Source: Mesorhizobium sp. SOD10
GTDB lineage: Bacteria > Pseudomonadota > Alphaproteobacteria > Rhizobiales > Rhizobiaceae
Length of the DNA stretch: 64,000 nt
Reading direction: 5' to 3'
Assembly (NCBI GenBank): GCA_000824805.1
Contig: CCNA01000009.1
Coordinates: 1-64,000, forward strand
Part shown: one piece after another, positions 27,280 through 36,408 of the stretch
Layout: every line of letters starts with the position of its first letter
How positions within the stretch are numbered: position 1 is the first letter of the stretch
Notes under the pieces: generated by a model
Databases searched by the model: none
What the model saw: only the letters and a program-made list of their open reading frames with translations
What the model was told of the DNA's origin: nothing
Translations under genes and position numbers: made by a program

Positions 27280-28065
27280 ATGAACATGGCGTCCGACAAT
27301 TACATCCGGGTAGCGGGGGTTGAAAAACGCTATGGCGGGCGGGAAACGGCCTTGGTCCTCCAAGATATCAACCTCGACATCAAGAAGGGCGAATTCATCA
27401 GCGTTCTCGGCCCCAGCGGTTGTGGCAAGAGCACCCTGCTCAAATGCATTGCGGGGTTAGAGGGGACTACCGCGGGCACGATCACCGCGCGCGGCCGGGT
27501 GATCGACGGTCCTCCAGAAGGTCTGGGAATGGTCTTCCAGCGCGACATGCTGCTGGATTGGCGCACCATCCTCCAAAACGTTCTGTTCACCGTCGAGCTA
27601 CAGAACAAGATCACCCCGGCCATGCGCGAGCGTGCGAGCGCGCAGCTCGCCCGCTTCGGGCTCGGCGGCTACGAACATCGCCGCCCGTGGGAGCTGTCCG
27701 GCGGCATGCGCCAAAGGGCCTCCATCTGCCGGGCGCTTCTGACGGATCCCGACATTCTACTGATGGATGAACCTTTCGGCGCCCTCGACGCAATGACCCG
27801 AGATGACCTGAACGTCGAGGTGGCCCGCATCTGGCAGGAAACAAGGAAGACGGTTGTCTTCATCACCCACAGCATCAGCGAGGCGGTATTCCTCTCCGAC
27901 AAGGTCGTCATTCTCGATCGCCATCCGGGCAGGATCGTCGAGATTCTTGACATCGATCTTCCGAGACCGCGGCCCCTGTCATTGCGCGAGACGCCTGCGT
28001 TCGGGCGGTACAGCAGCCATATCCGCCAGGTTTTCATGCAATTGGGGATCGTCAAAGATGCCTAG
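27280..28065 (+). CDS. ABC transporter ATPase (SsuB/TauB type)
   Basis: The 261-residue ATPase has Walker A GPSGCGKST, the Q-loop VFQRDMLLDWRT, signature LSGGMRQRASICRAL and Walker B LLMDEPFGALDAMTR, with the switch His in ITHSISEAV. GPSGCGKST and the MRQR signature are typical of nitrate/sulfonate/taurine importers. An overlapping GTG at 27265 is an alternative start. Its end overlaps the permease start. Confidence 0.9.
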   Translation: MNMASDNYIRVAGVEKRYGGRETALVLQDINLDIKKGEFISVLGPSGCGKSTLLKCIAGLEGTTAGTITARGRVIDGPPEGLGMVFQRDMLLDWRTILQNVLFTVELQNKITPAMRERASAQLARFGLGGYEHRRPWELSGGMRQRASICRALLTDPDILLMDEPFGALDAMTRDDLNVEVARIWQETRKTVVFITHSISEAVFLSDKVVILDRHPGRIVEILDIDLPRPRPLSLRETPAFGRYSSHIRQVFMQLGIVKDA

Positions 28066-28831
28066 CAATCCCTCGCGTCTGACCCGCAACCTGCCAGGCC
28101 TTCTGACGCTCGCGGCCGCTGTCGTCCTTTGGGAAGCCGTCGTCCGGGTCTTCGCCATATCTCCAATCCTGCTACCGTCGCCGCTGATGGTGTGGGAGGA
28201 GTTCTGGAAGGCGCCCGCATTCTTCCTCTACAACGCTGGTGTGACGCTTACAGTGACGCTTGTCGGCTTCCTTCTGTCCGTCGTTTTCGGCATCTTACTG
28301 GCAGTGCTGATCGTCTCCTCCAAGACGCTGGAGCGACCGGTCTTCTCACTCCTCGTCGCCCTCAACTCCGTCCCGAAGGTCGCCCTGGCGCCGCTCTTCG
28401 TCGTCTGGATGGGTATCGGGCCGGAGCCCAAGATTGCGATCGCCGTGATGCTGGCGATCTTCGCCATCGTTATCGATACCGTTCTCGGCCTGCGATCGGT
28501 AGATCCTGACATGATCAATCTGGCGCGCGTGGGGCGGGCAAAACCTTGGCAAATCCTTGTGAAGGTACGCCTGCCATGTGCCTTGCCCAGCATCTTCGCC
28601 GGCCTGAAGGTGGCAATATCGCTGGCGCTGATCGGAGCGATCATCGGTGAGTTTGTCGGTAGTTCGTCCGGCCTCGGCTTTGCGATCCTCACCGCGCAAG
28701 GTCAGTTCGACACACCAAGTCTCTTTGTAAGTCTTGTGTTGCTGATCGCGATGGGTTCGCTCCTCTTTACCATGATGGAGACGATCGAGCGGCTGGCGAT
28801 CCCTTGGCATACGTCCGTGCGCTCGCACTGA
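28058..28831 (+). CDS. ABC transporter permease (SsuC/TauC type)
   Basis: The 257-residue inner-membrane protein has about six helices (GLLTLAAAVVLWEAVVRVF first) and the EAA-like loop with NLARVGRAKPWQILVKVRLPCALPSI in two parts near residue 155. It completes the NMT1-type importer. The ATG at 28058 overlaps the end of the ATPase gene, implying translational coupling. It ends 104 bases before HyuA. Confidence 0.9.
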   Translation: MPSNPSRLTRNLPGLLTLAAAVVLWEAVVRVFAISPILLPSPLMVWEEFWKAPAFFLYNAGVTLTVTLVGFLLSVVFGILLAVLIVSSKTLERPVFSLLVALNSVPKVALAPLFVVWMGIGPEPKIAIAVMLAIFAIVIDTVLGLRSVDPDMINLARVGRAKPWQILVKVRLPCALPSIFAGLKVAISLALIGAIIGEFVGSSSGLGFAILTAQGQFDTPSLFVSLVLLIAMGSLLFTMMETIERLAIPWHTSVRSH

Positions 28832-28935
28832 CCTGACGATCCAAATCTAAGCATTTCTACGGCCAGGCAAGGTGGCCGAACGGGAAAACTCGCTCTTCGT
28901 ACCCCTTGAAAGCGCATTTGCGCAGGAGGCATTCC

Positions 28936-31008
28936 ATGAACAACGCACGCATTGGCGTGGATATCGGCGGAACATTTACCGATCTCGTCCTGTTCGGCGA
29001 CGGCGGGGAAACCTTTTTCACCAAGGTTCCCTCAACACCTGCAAGGCCGGAACAGGCAGTTCTGACGGGTATTCGGCAGATCACGCAGACAGCCGGTCTT
29101 GATGTGAGCAAGGTCGCAGAAGTCGTGCACGGCACGACCGTCGGCTCCAATACGCTCCTTCAGAAAGTCGGCGCCAAGACCGGCCTGATCACCACCAAGG
29201 GTTTCCGCGACGTCCTGGAGATCGGCCGCGTCCGCACGCCGACCATGTTCGACCTAAGCTGGGAGAAAGCCGTTCCGCTGATAGCCCGCCGCTATCGCAT
29301 GGAGGTCGACGAGCGCTCGACGGCAGACGGACGAATCTTGAAGCCGCTCAACGAGAACGAGCTTATCGAAATCGGCCGTTTCTTCGAAAGCGAAGGTGTC
29401 GAATCCGTTGCGATCTGTTTCATCAATTCCTACCGCAATCCCGAGAACGAGGCCCGGGCGCTGGAGGTCATGCGCGCCAATTTCCCCGACATGTGGGTGA
29501 CAGCCTCGGTCTCCGTCTTGCCCGAAATTCGCGAATACGAACGGACTTCAACGACTGCAGTGAACGCATATGTACTGCCGTCGCTGCGGGCCTACTTCGA
29601 ACGGCTTGAAAACGGCCTGCGTGAAATCGGCGTATCCGCTCCGCTCCTGATCAGCAATTCCAACGGCGGTCTTTCAAGCGCCAAGCTGGCGCAAGAAAAA
29701 CCCGTCTTCTTCATTTCCTCGGGTCGCTCCGCCGGGGTCGTCGGTGCCGGCCGACTGGGCGAGGTGATGGGCGAAAAGGATATCGTCGTCTTCGATATGG
29801 GCGGAACCACAGCCTCCGCATCGCTCATTCACAAGGGCGAACTCTCGCGGGCGAATGAATATGAGTTTCGTGCCGGTATTTCGACGCCCAGCCGCTTTAT
29901 CAAGGCAGGCGGCTATCTGATGCGTGTCCCTACCGTCGACGTCGCCGAAGTCGGCAGTGGGGCAGGTTCCATCGCCCGTATCGACGAGGGCGGATTGTTG
30001 CATGTGGGTCCGATATCGGCCGGCGCTGACCCAGGGCCCGTTTGCTACGGAATTGGTGGCAACTCGCCCACGGTCACTGACGCCAACGTGGTCCTCGGTT
30101 TCCTGCCCCCGGCATTGGCCGGGGGCACGATGAAGCTCGACGTCGATGGCGCTCGGGCTGCGATCAAGCGCGATCTCGCCGACCCGTTGAAGCTTTCCGT
30201 CGAAGATGCGGCGTTTGGCATTCGCGAAGTGGTCAATATCAACATGGCACGCACGATCAAAGCGGTTACGGTCGAACGCGGCGTCGATCCGCGGGACTTT
30301 GCGATCCTGGCCTTCGGCGGCTCTGGCCCGGTTCATGCGTGTGACCTTGCCAGCACGCTCGGCATCACTCGCGTGATCTTTCCGAAGTCGCCCGGCGTCT
30401 TCACCGCGACAGGCATGCTGGCCGCAAAGGTCGAGCGCTATTTCCTGCGCAGCCTCAACGGCATGCTGGATCAGCTGCCGGTTGCCCAAGTCAACGAACT
30501 TCTGCGAACCATGCGGGCCGAAGCGATCGCTTCCCTTGAGGAGGAGGGCTATAGCGAAGCTCAGGTCGAGTGCGGATTCGAAGCTGACCTTCGTTTCAAG
30601 GGCCAGGATTTCGAGCTGCCGATTGCCTTGCCGGAGCCGGTGATTGATGCGCATCGCACTTCACTTCGTGCCGCGTTCAGGGATGCCTACAAGGCGATTT
30701 ACGGCTATGCGTCCGATGACGGCGTCGAAATCGTGAACATCCGGCTCAATGCCAGCGGCAACAGCGGCAACCGCCTCAGCTTCAAGCCACATGCCCCGGA
30801 CCATGCCGAAGCGGAAGTTGCCACCCGGAAGATCTACTTTTCCCGGGCCGATGGCTGGATCGACACTCCCATCTATCAGCGCAGCACGTTCAAAGGGGGT
30901 GTTACCGGCCCCCTCATCATCCAGAGCCCGGACACAACCATCGTCATCCCGCCGCGCGCGAAGGCTGATCTCGATGCATTCGGTAATGTCGTGGCAACGC
31001 TCTCTTGA
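28936..31008 (+). CDS. hyuA: Hydantoinase/5-oxoprolinase subunit A (HyuA family)
   Basis: The 690-residue protein has the ASKHA ATPase-type N-terminus ARIGVDIGGTFTDLVLF, the VVHGTTVGSNTLL block and VVFDMGGTTASASLI. The C-terminus has AFGGSGPVHACDLA and FPKSPGVFTATGML, all typical of HyuA/OplA proteins. The family couples ATP hydrolysis to ring opening (N-methylhydantoin, 5-oxoproline) or to carboxylation (acetone, acetophenone). AGGAGG lies seven bases before the ATG at 28936. HyuB is the next gene. The true substrate is unknown. Confidence 0.9.
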   Translation: MNNARIGVDIGGTFTDLVLFGDGGETFFTKVPSTPARPEQAVLTGIRQITQTAGLDVSKVAEVVHGTTVGSNTLLQKVGAKTGLITTKGFRDVLEIGRVRTPTMFDLSWEKAVPLIARRYRMEVDERSTADGRILKPLNENELIEIGRFFESEGVESVAICFINSYRNPENEARALEVMRANFPDMWVTASVSVLPEIREYERTSTTAVNAYVLPSLRAYFERLENGLREIGVSAPLLISNSNGGLSSAKLAQEKPVFFISSGRSAGVVGAGRLGEVMGEKDIVVFDMGGTTASASLIHKGELSRANEYEFRAGISTPSRFIKAGGYLMRVPTVDVAEVGSGAGSIARIDEGGLLHVGPISAGADPGPVCYGIGGNSPTVTDANVVLGFLPPALAGGTMKLDVDGARAAIKRDLADPLKLSVEDAAFGIREVVNINMARTIKAVTVERGVDPRDFAILAFGGSGPVHACDLASTLGITRVIFPKSPGVFTATGMLAAKVERYFLRSLNGMLDQLPVAQVNELLRTMRAEAIASLEEEGYSEAQVECGFEADLRFKGQDFELPIALPEPVIDAHRTSLRAAFRDAYKAIYGYASDDGVEIVNIRLNASGNSGNRLSFKPHAPDHAEAEVATRKIYFSRADGWIDTPIYQRSTFKGGVTGPLIIQSPDTTIVIPPRAKADLDAFGNVVATLS

Positions 31009-31031
31009 GCACTTTGCGAAGGAACAGCTTC

Positions 31032-32765
31032 ATGGCGCAGAAACACAACGATCCCATCACTTTCGCAGTCATCAAGAACGCGCTCGACACGATCGTCGAC
31101 GACATGGCCTTTGCCGTGATGCGCACGGCACGTTCACCGATCGTGCGCGACGTACTCGATTACTCCGTCACGCTTTGCGACAAGCACGGCCGCATTCTTT
31201 CCCAAGCCAAAACCGTCGCGCTGCATCTCGGAGCCGTGCCGGACGCCATGGAGGTCATCATGGCGCGCTACGCCGATGACATGGCGCCGGGCGACGTGAT
31301 CATCTTCAACGACCCCTATGAAGGCGGAATGCATCTGCCTGACATCTTCATGATCAGGCCGATCTTTCATCAGGATACGTTACGCGGTTTTTCGGTGGTG
31401 ATCGCTCATCACTGTGACGTCGGTGGCCGCGTGCCTGGGTCCAATGCCGCCGATTCCACCGAAATCTTCCAGGAGGGCCTGCGGATCGCCCCGATGAAGC
31501 TCTACGACAAGGGCGTTCTGAACGATACACTGATGCGCATCATCACCAAGAACGTACGCCTGCCCGAGCTTGTCGTCGGCGACCTGGAGGCCCAGTTCGC
31601 GACCTGCAACCTCGGAGAACGCGAGCTGCTGCGTCTGATCGATCGCTATGGTGCCGACGAGTTGGATGGCTATTTCGATGACCTCATCGATTACGGCGAG
31701 CAGCTTACGAGGGCGGCGATCCGGGCGTGGCCGGATGGCGATTTCTATTTCGAGGACTTCATCGACGGTGACGGTTTCTCCACCGATGCGATTCCGATCA
31801 AGGTGAAGCTGACGGTGACAGGCGATCACCTGAACGTCGATTTCGCCGGCTCGTCTCCTCAGGTCAAGGGAGCGATCAATTCGACGCTCTCCTTCGTCAA
31901 ATCGGCAACTTACCTGTCCGTTCGTTGCGCACTCGACGAGGAAGTACCCAACAATGCTGGCGTCTACCGCTGCATCACGATCTCGGCGCCGGAAGGCTCG
32001 ATCCTCAATCCCCTTATGCCGGCCGCAGTCGCAGCCCGTGCTCTTACCGGATATCGTGTCGTTGACACTGTCCTCGGCGCTCTCTCGCAAATCGCGCCCC
32101 GCAAGATCATGGCGGCCGGCGAAGGCGGCAACACTGTCCTGGCTTTCGGCGGCTGGGACAAGGCTACGCGCGAACCGTTCGTTCTTGTCGACATGATCAA
32201 CGGCGCCTGGGGAGGCCGTTGGAACAAGGACGGTGTCGAGGGTGTAACCAACCCATCGCAGAACATGTCAAATCTGCCGGTGGAAACTCTTGAAGTCCGC
32301 TATCCCCTGATGATGGACGAATACAGTCTTCGCCCAGATTCCTGCGGGGCAGGGGAGTACCGTGGCGGCCTCGGTCTCATCCGGCAATATCGGCTCCTGG
32401 CCGAGGAAGCGGTTTTGCAGATCCGCGCCGATCGGCATGATCACGCGCCCTATGGGCTGTTCGGCGGCAAACCGGCTGCGCCGTGTGTCAATATCCTTGA
32501 TCCCGAGGGCGAAAACACCAGGTTGCCGGCAAAGATCACCCGGACGATCGGACGCAACGTAGTGGTTCGACACGAACAAGCCGGCGGTGGAGGTTATGGC
32601 GATCCCTTGAAAAGGTCGCTCGACCTCATCCGCGACGATCTTTGGAACGGGAAAATTACCCCCGCTTTCGCAGCGGAGCACCACGGCGTCGTTTTCGCCG
32701 GCGACGGTCTCGCGATTGATGTAGCAGCTACGCAGGCGCGCCGAGCAGAGGGGGCTGCCTCATGA
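31032..32765 (+). CDS. hyuB: Hydantoinase/5-oxoprolinase subunit B (HyuB family)
   Basis: The 577-residue protein is the partner of HyuA. It has DPITFAVIKNALDTIVDDMA at the N-terminus, the GDVIIFNDPYEGGMHLPDI metal/substrate block, AHHCDVGGRVPGS, FAGSSPQVKGAIN and a C-terminal DSCGAGEYRGGLG. It would form the catalytic A/B complex in the cytoplasm. Its stop overlaps the start of the TIM-barrel gene (ATGA at 32762-32765). Confidence 0.9.
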   Translation: MAQKHNDPITFAVIKNALDTIVDDMAFAVMRTARSPIVRDVLDYSVTLCDKHGRILSQAKTVALHLGAVPDAMEVIMARYADDMAPGDVIIFNDPYEGGMHLPDIFMIRPIFHQDTLRGFSVVIAHHCDVGGRVPGSNAADSTEIFQEGLRIAPMKLYDKGVLNDTLMRIITKNVRLPELVVGDLEAQFATCNLGERELLRLIDRYGADELDGYFDDLIDYGEQLTRAAIRAWPDGDFYFEDFIDGDGFSTDAIPIKVKLTVTGDHLNVDFAGSSPQVKGAINSTLSFVKSATYLSVRCALDEEVPNNAGVYRCITISAPEGSILNPLMPAAVAARALTGYRVVDTVLGALSQIAPRKIMAAGEGGNTVLAFGGWDKATREPFVLVDMINGAWGGRWNKDGVEGVTNPSQNMSNLPVETLEVRYPLMMDEYSLRPDSCGAGEYRGGLGLIRQYRLLAEEAVLQIRADRHDHAPYGLFGGKPAAPCVNILDPEGENTRLPAKITRTIGRNVVVRHEQAGGGGYGDPLKRSLDLIRDDLWNGKITPAFAAEHHGVVFAGDGLAIDVAATQARRAEGAAS

Positions 32766-33655
32766 GGCAGTACGATCTCAGCCGCTTTGCGATCAACCAG
32801 ATCACGACGCCGAAGTGGTCGATGCCTCAGGCGATCGAGGGTTATCGCCGTCATGGGGTAAGAGGAATTGCGGTATGGCGCAATTTCCTGGACGACTATG
32901 GTCTTAAATTGACCGCCAAGCATCTCCGCGACGCTGGCATGTGGGTTGCGTCGCTATGCACCAGCGCCTGGGTCAATGAAAGCGACCCGGCCCTCTACAG
33001 GAAGTCAATCGCCGAAAACCGCCGCATCATCGATCAGGCCGCCGCTATCGGCGCGCCTTGCGTCGTCATGGTCATGGGCGGGCTTCCCAAGGGCGACAAG
33101 GATCTCGGCGCACAGCGTCGCCGTATCCACGATGCGCTTGCCGAGCTGGCGCCTCATGCCGCGTCTGCGGGAGTGAAGCTCGGACTCGAGCCGTTGCATC
33201 CGATGTACTGCGGCGACCGCAGTGCGATGAATCTCATCTCCGACGTGAATGAATTGATCGATGAGCTTGGCGCCGATGCCACCAGCCTCGTCCCCGATGT
33301 TTATCACTGCTGGTGGGATCCAGCGTTCGAACGGGAACTCCGTCGCGCCGGAAGGAACAGGATCATCACATTCCACTACTGCGATTGGCTGGTGCCTACG
33401 AGAAACCTTCGCGACCGGGGCATGGTGGGTGACGGCTGCGTCGATATCGCGCGCGTCCGCGGCTGGCTCGACGACATCGGGTATGCCGGGCCATTCGAGC
33501 TGGAAATCTTCTCCGAACTCGACTGGTGGCAGCGCGATCCGGAGCAGACCGTCAAGATCGCAATCGAACGCTGTGGTCCGTTCGTGGGACCGCTTGCCCA
33601 CAATACCGGTCGCGCGTCGAATGCTCCCCACTCAATCCAACCGGATCTCGCGTGA
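32762..33655 (+). CDS. Sugar phosphate isomerase/epimerase family TIM-barrel protein
   Basis: The 297-residue protein belongs to the xylose-isomerase-like TIM-barrel family. Candidate metal ligands follow the usual E-D/H-H-E order: Glu in GLEPLHPMY, Asp/His in VPDVYHCWWD, His in ITFHYCDW and Glu in FELEIFSE. Members isomerise or epimerise sugars and hydroxyacids such as hydroxypyruvate/tartronate semialdehyde. Here it lies between HyuB and a glycerate kinase with overlapping stops and starts, which hints at a C3 hydroxy-keto acid step. The reaction is not known. Confidence 0.75.
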   Translation: MRQYDLSRFAINQITTPKWSMPQAIEGYRRHGVRGIAVWRNFLDDYGLKLTAKHLRDAGMWVASLCTSAWVNESDPALYRKSIAENRRIIDQAAAIGAPCVVMVMGGLPKGDKDLGAQRRRIHDALAELAPHAASAGVKLGLEPLHPMYCGDRSAMNLISDVNELIDELGADATSLVPDVYHCWWDPAFERELRRAGRNRIITFHYCDWLVPTRNLRDRGMVGDGCVDIARVRGWLDDIGYAGPFELEIFSELDWWQRDPEQTVKIAIERCGPFVGPLAHNTGRASNAPHSIQPDLA

Positions 33656-35061
33656 TGAAGAAAATACGCAATTCAGAGGAAATACTCTCGCAAGGCGACA
33701 TAGCGTCCAGACGGATAGTGACCGAGATTGCCGACCGCACACTCGACCGGCTGGACAGCTATCGCCGGATCAGAAGCATCATGCGCATGGAGGGCAGCGT
33801 CCTTCACATCGGCACCCGCTCTTGGGATCTGTCCCGGAAGCGCAATGTCTACCTCTTCGGAGCGGGCAAGGCCTGCAATCATATGGCGATGGCGGTCGAT
33901 CACGTGCTGGGCGATTACCTGACACGCGGCATCGCCATCGTGAAGATCCACGAGGAGACAGATCGGTTCAACAGAACGGAGGTCTTCGTCGGCGGCCACC
34001 CGCTGCCCAACGAGGAAGGTCACCAGGCGTCGAAGAAGATTATCGAGATCGTCGATCAGGCAGGCCCGCACGATCTGTTCATCGCTGTGATCAGCGGCGG
34101 CAGTTCGGCGCTCATGTCGTGCCCGATCGAGGGCATCTCCCTGCAGGACGAGATCGATGCGACTGACGTTCTTCTGAAATCCGGCGCGGGAATTTACGAG
34201 ATCAATGCTGTGCGTCGCCACATCTCGGCCCTCAACGGTGGGATGCTGGCGAAACGCATCCAGGACGTAGGCGCTGAGCTCATCGGCTTCGGCATCAGCG
34301 ACGCGGTGGGCTCTCCCGCGACGGGCGACATTGCCGTTCCTTATGCCGCATACAAGAGCACCCCGATCGGCCCCGACGCCACCACGCTCGACGACGCGCG
34401 AGCCACCATTGTGAATTTCGATGTAGCGGATCGACTGCCCAAAAGCGTTGTCGACTATCTGATGAACGCCGGTCCCGAAAAGGAAACGCCGAAAGCATTT
34501 CCCGACAACACCTATTTCCTGCTCAACACGCTGCCGGATTCCTGCATTTACGCCAAGCAAGTCTGCGAGGAGATGGGAATTCCAGCGATAATCGTATCGT
34601 CCTTCCTGGAGGGTGAAAGCCGAGATGCCGGCACCTTCTTTGCTTCCATGGCGCGCGAGATCCAGACCTATGGCAATCCGATCAAGGCGCCCTGCGTGCT
34701 GCTGAGTTCGGGCGAGGTCACGACGCAGATTCTCGACAATAGCGTGATCAAAGGCCACGGCGGGCCGGGCCAGGAAATGGCCGCAAGTTTTGCCATAACC
34801 GCCGCCAAGACTAAGGGTGCTTGCCTGTTGTCGATCGACAGCGAAGGTACCGACGGCACGGCAAAGGTCGCGGGCGGGATCACCGATTCCATGAGCTTCC
34901 GGGCCGCGGCCGACAAAGGGATCAGTCTCTATCAGGCGCTGCGTGAGCACAGCTGCTTCGAGGCGCTCGATGCCATCGGCTCGACTGTTTTCACCGGCAA
35001 CACGGGTACCAATCTGTGCGATCTCAACATCGTCTACATTCCTGAATTGAGGGGCGCTTAA
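33655..35061 (+). CDS. Glycerate 2-kinase (GckA/TtuD, DUF4147-MOFRL family)
   Basis: The 468-residue protein has the N-terminal DUF4147 domain (VYLFGAGKACNHMAMAVD; FIAVISGGSSALMSCP; EINAVRRHISALNGGMLA) and the MOFRL C-terminus (VLLSSGEVTTQI, SIDSEGTDGTAKVAGGI). Family members phosphorylate D-glycerate to 2-phosphoglycerate with ATP; TtuD proteins were once called hydroxypyruvate reductases. The start at 33655 overlaps the TIM-barrel stop (TGATG). The next gene, one base after its stop, is an enolase-family protein, so a glycerate to 2-phosphoglycerate to PEP route is suggestive. Confidence 0.85.
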   Translation: MKKIRNSEEILSQGDIASRRIVTEIADRTLDRLDSYRRIRSIMRMEGSVLHIGTRSWDLSRKRNVYLFGAGKACNHMAMAVDHVLGDYLTRGIAIVKIHEETDRFNRTEVFVGGHPLPNEEGHQASKKIIEIVDQAGPHDLFIAVISGGSSALMSCPIEGISLQDEIDATDVLLKSGAGIYEINAVRRHISALNGGMLAKRIQDVGAELIGFGISDAVGSPATGDIAVPYAAYKSTPIGPDATTLDDARATIVNFDVADRLPKSVVDYLMNAGPEKETPKAFPDNTYFLLNTLPDSCIYAKQVCEEMGIPAIIVSSFLEGESRDAGTFFASMAREIQTYGNPIKAPCVLLSSGEVTTQILDNSVIKGHGGPGQEMAASFAITAAKTKGACLLSIDSEGTDGTAKVAGGITDSMSFRAAADKGISLYQALREHSCFEALDAIGSTVFTGNTGTNLCDLNIVYIPELRGA

Positions 35062-35062
35062 G

Positions 35063-36337
35063 ATGGAAGACAGGATTGCATCGATCAGGGCGCAACAGAT
35101 CATCGACTGCAAATGCCGCCCCGCGGTCGAGGTGGAGATACGCACCGAAAGTGGCGCGGTCGGCCGCGGTGCGGCGCCGACCGGTACTTCGGTGGGAATG
35201 CACGAGGCATTCGTGCTGCGCGACGGCGACCCCAAGACTTATGGGGGGCTGAGCGTCCACAAGGCTGTCGACAATGCGACGAATCTCATCGGTCCGGCGC
35301 TTCTCGGAATGAACGTATTCGACCAACGCAGCATCGACGAGAAGATGATCGCCCTCGATGGCACGGCGGACAAAATCAGGCTCGGCGGCAATGCCATCTA
35401 TTCAGTCTCCATTGCCGCTTTTCGCGCGGCGGCGGACTCGCGCAGGCTACCGCTCTACGATCACATTGCCGGCAGCGGAATCAAAACTGTACCCGTCCCC
35501 TGCTTCAACGTGGTCAACGGTGGGCGATACGAAGGGTTCACCCAATCGTTCAACGAATTCCTGATCGTACCTTATGGCACCGACAGCGTCGATTATTCGA
35601 TCGAGATGGCGGTGAGCGTTTTTGAAAAGCTTGCCGACGTGTTGAAGGATCACCTGGGCCATAAGCCGCAGACAGCCAGCTCTTACGGCTATGCTGCGCC
35701 TTCAGATGACCCTGAGGTGGTGCTGGCGCTGATGCAGCGGGCCATCGACAAATGTGGCCTGTCGGGCCGAATCGCATTCGCGCTCGATTGCGCTTCTAGC
35801 GAAATGTATGACCGGGAAACCGGCACTTATCTGTTGAAGGGCAGGCAGGTATCGTCGGATGAACTGATCGCTTATGCCAAGTCGCTGACCGAGAAATTCA
35901 ATTTGGTCTTCATCGAGGACCTGCTCGATGAGAACGACTGGGCGGGCTACAGCAGGGCCGTTCAGGCTTTGGACCGCACCATCGTCTTAGGCGACGACCT
36001 GACGGTGACCAATCTGGCACTGCTTCGAAAAGCCTATGAGATGCGGGCCGTGGACGGCTTCATCCTCAAGCCAAATCAGGTCGGCACGATCACGGAAGCA
36101 ATGGATGCCTACCGCTTTGCCAACGAGCACGGGATGATCGCGGTGCCGTCAGGGCGCTCCGGCGGAGTCGTGGACGATGTCGTGATGGATTTCTCCGTCG
36201 GCCTGCAGGTCCCGTTCCAAAAGAATGGCGCGCCGCGCTCGGGAGAGCGCATCGAGAAGCTGAACTTCCTGATGCGTGCGAACGCAAGAAGCCCCGGCTG
36301 CCGCCTCTATGACATCTCGCCTCTTCTCAGGTTCTGA
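35063..36337 (+). CDS. Divergent enolase-family protein lacking the two catalytic histidines
   Basis: The 424-residue protein has the enolase fold. Metal ligands are kept (Asp in FALDCASSEMY, Glu in FIEDLLDEND, Asp in LGDDLTVTN). So are the base Lys in FILKPNQVGT and the second Lys in EKLNFLMR. Two enolase hallmarks are changed. The loop normally reading GGxHA is NGGRYEG, and SHRSGETED is PSGRSGGVVDD, so both catalytic His positions are lost. It could catalyse another enolisation or dehydration, or be a weak enolase working on the 2-phosphoglycerate from the upstream kinase. Confidence 0.8.
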   Translation: MEDRIASIRAQQIIDCKCRPAVEVEIRTESGAVGRGAAPTGTSVGMHEAFVLRDGDPKTYGGLSVHKAVDNATNLIGPALLGMNVFDQRSIDEKMIALDGTADKIRLGGNAIYSVSIAAFRAAADSRRLPLYDHIAGSGIKTVPVPCFNVVNGGRYEGFTQSFNEFLIVPYGTDSVDYSIEMAVSVFEKLADVLKDHLGHKPQTASSYGYAAPSDDPEVVLALMQRAIDKCGLSGRIAFALDCASSEMYDRETGTYLLKGRQVSSDELIAYAKSLTEKFNLVFIEDLLDENDWAGYSRAVQALDRTIVLGDDLTVTNLALLRKAYEMRAVDGFILKPNQVGTITEAMDAYRFANEHGMIAVPSGRSGGVVDDVVMDFSVGLQVPFQKNGAPRSGERIEKLNFLMRANARSPGCRLYDISPLLRF

Positions 36338-36408
36338 CGCGGCGCATTCGCGTGTGCGGCGGCAAACGGCATGAAATGCTCGACGAAACCCCAACAAAGG
36401 TTGCCCCA

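Noticed and set aside
33673..35235. 520-residue minus-strand frame opposite the glycerate kinase
   Set aside because: The kinase frame has conserved motifs and translational overlap with both neighbours.
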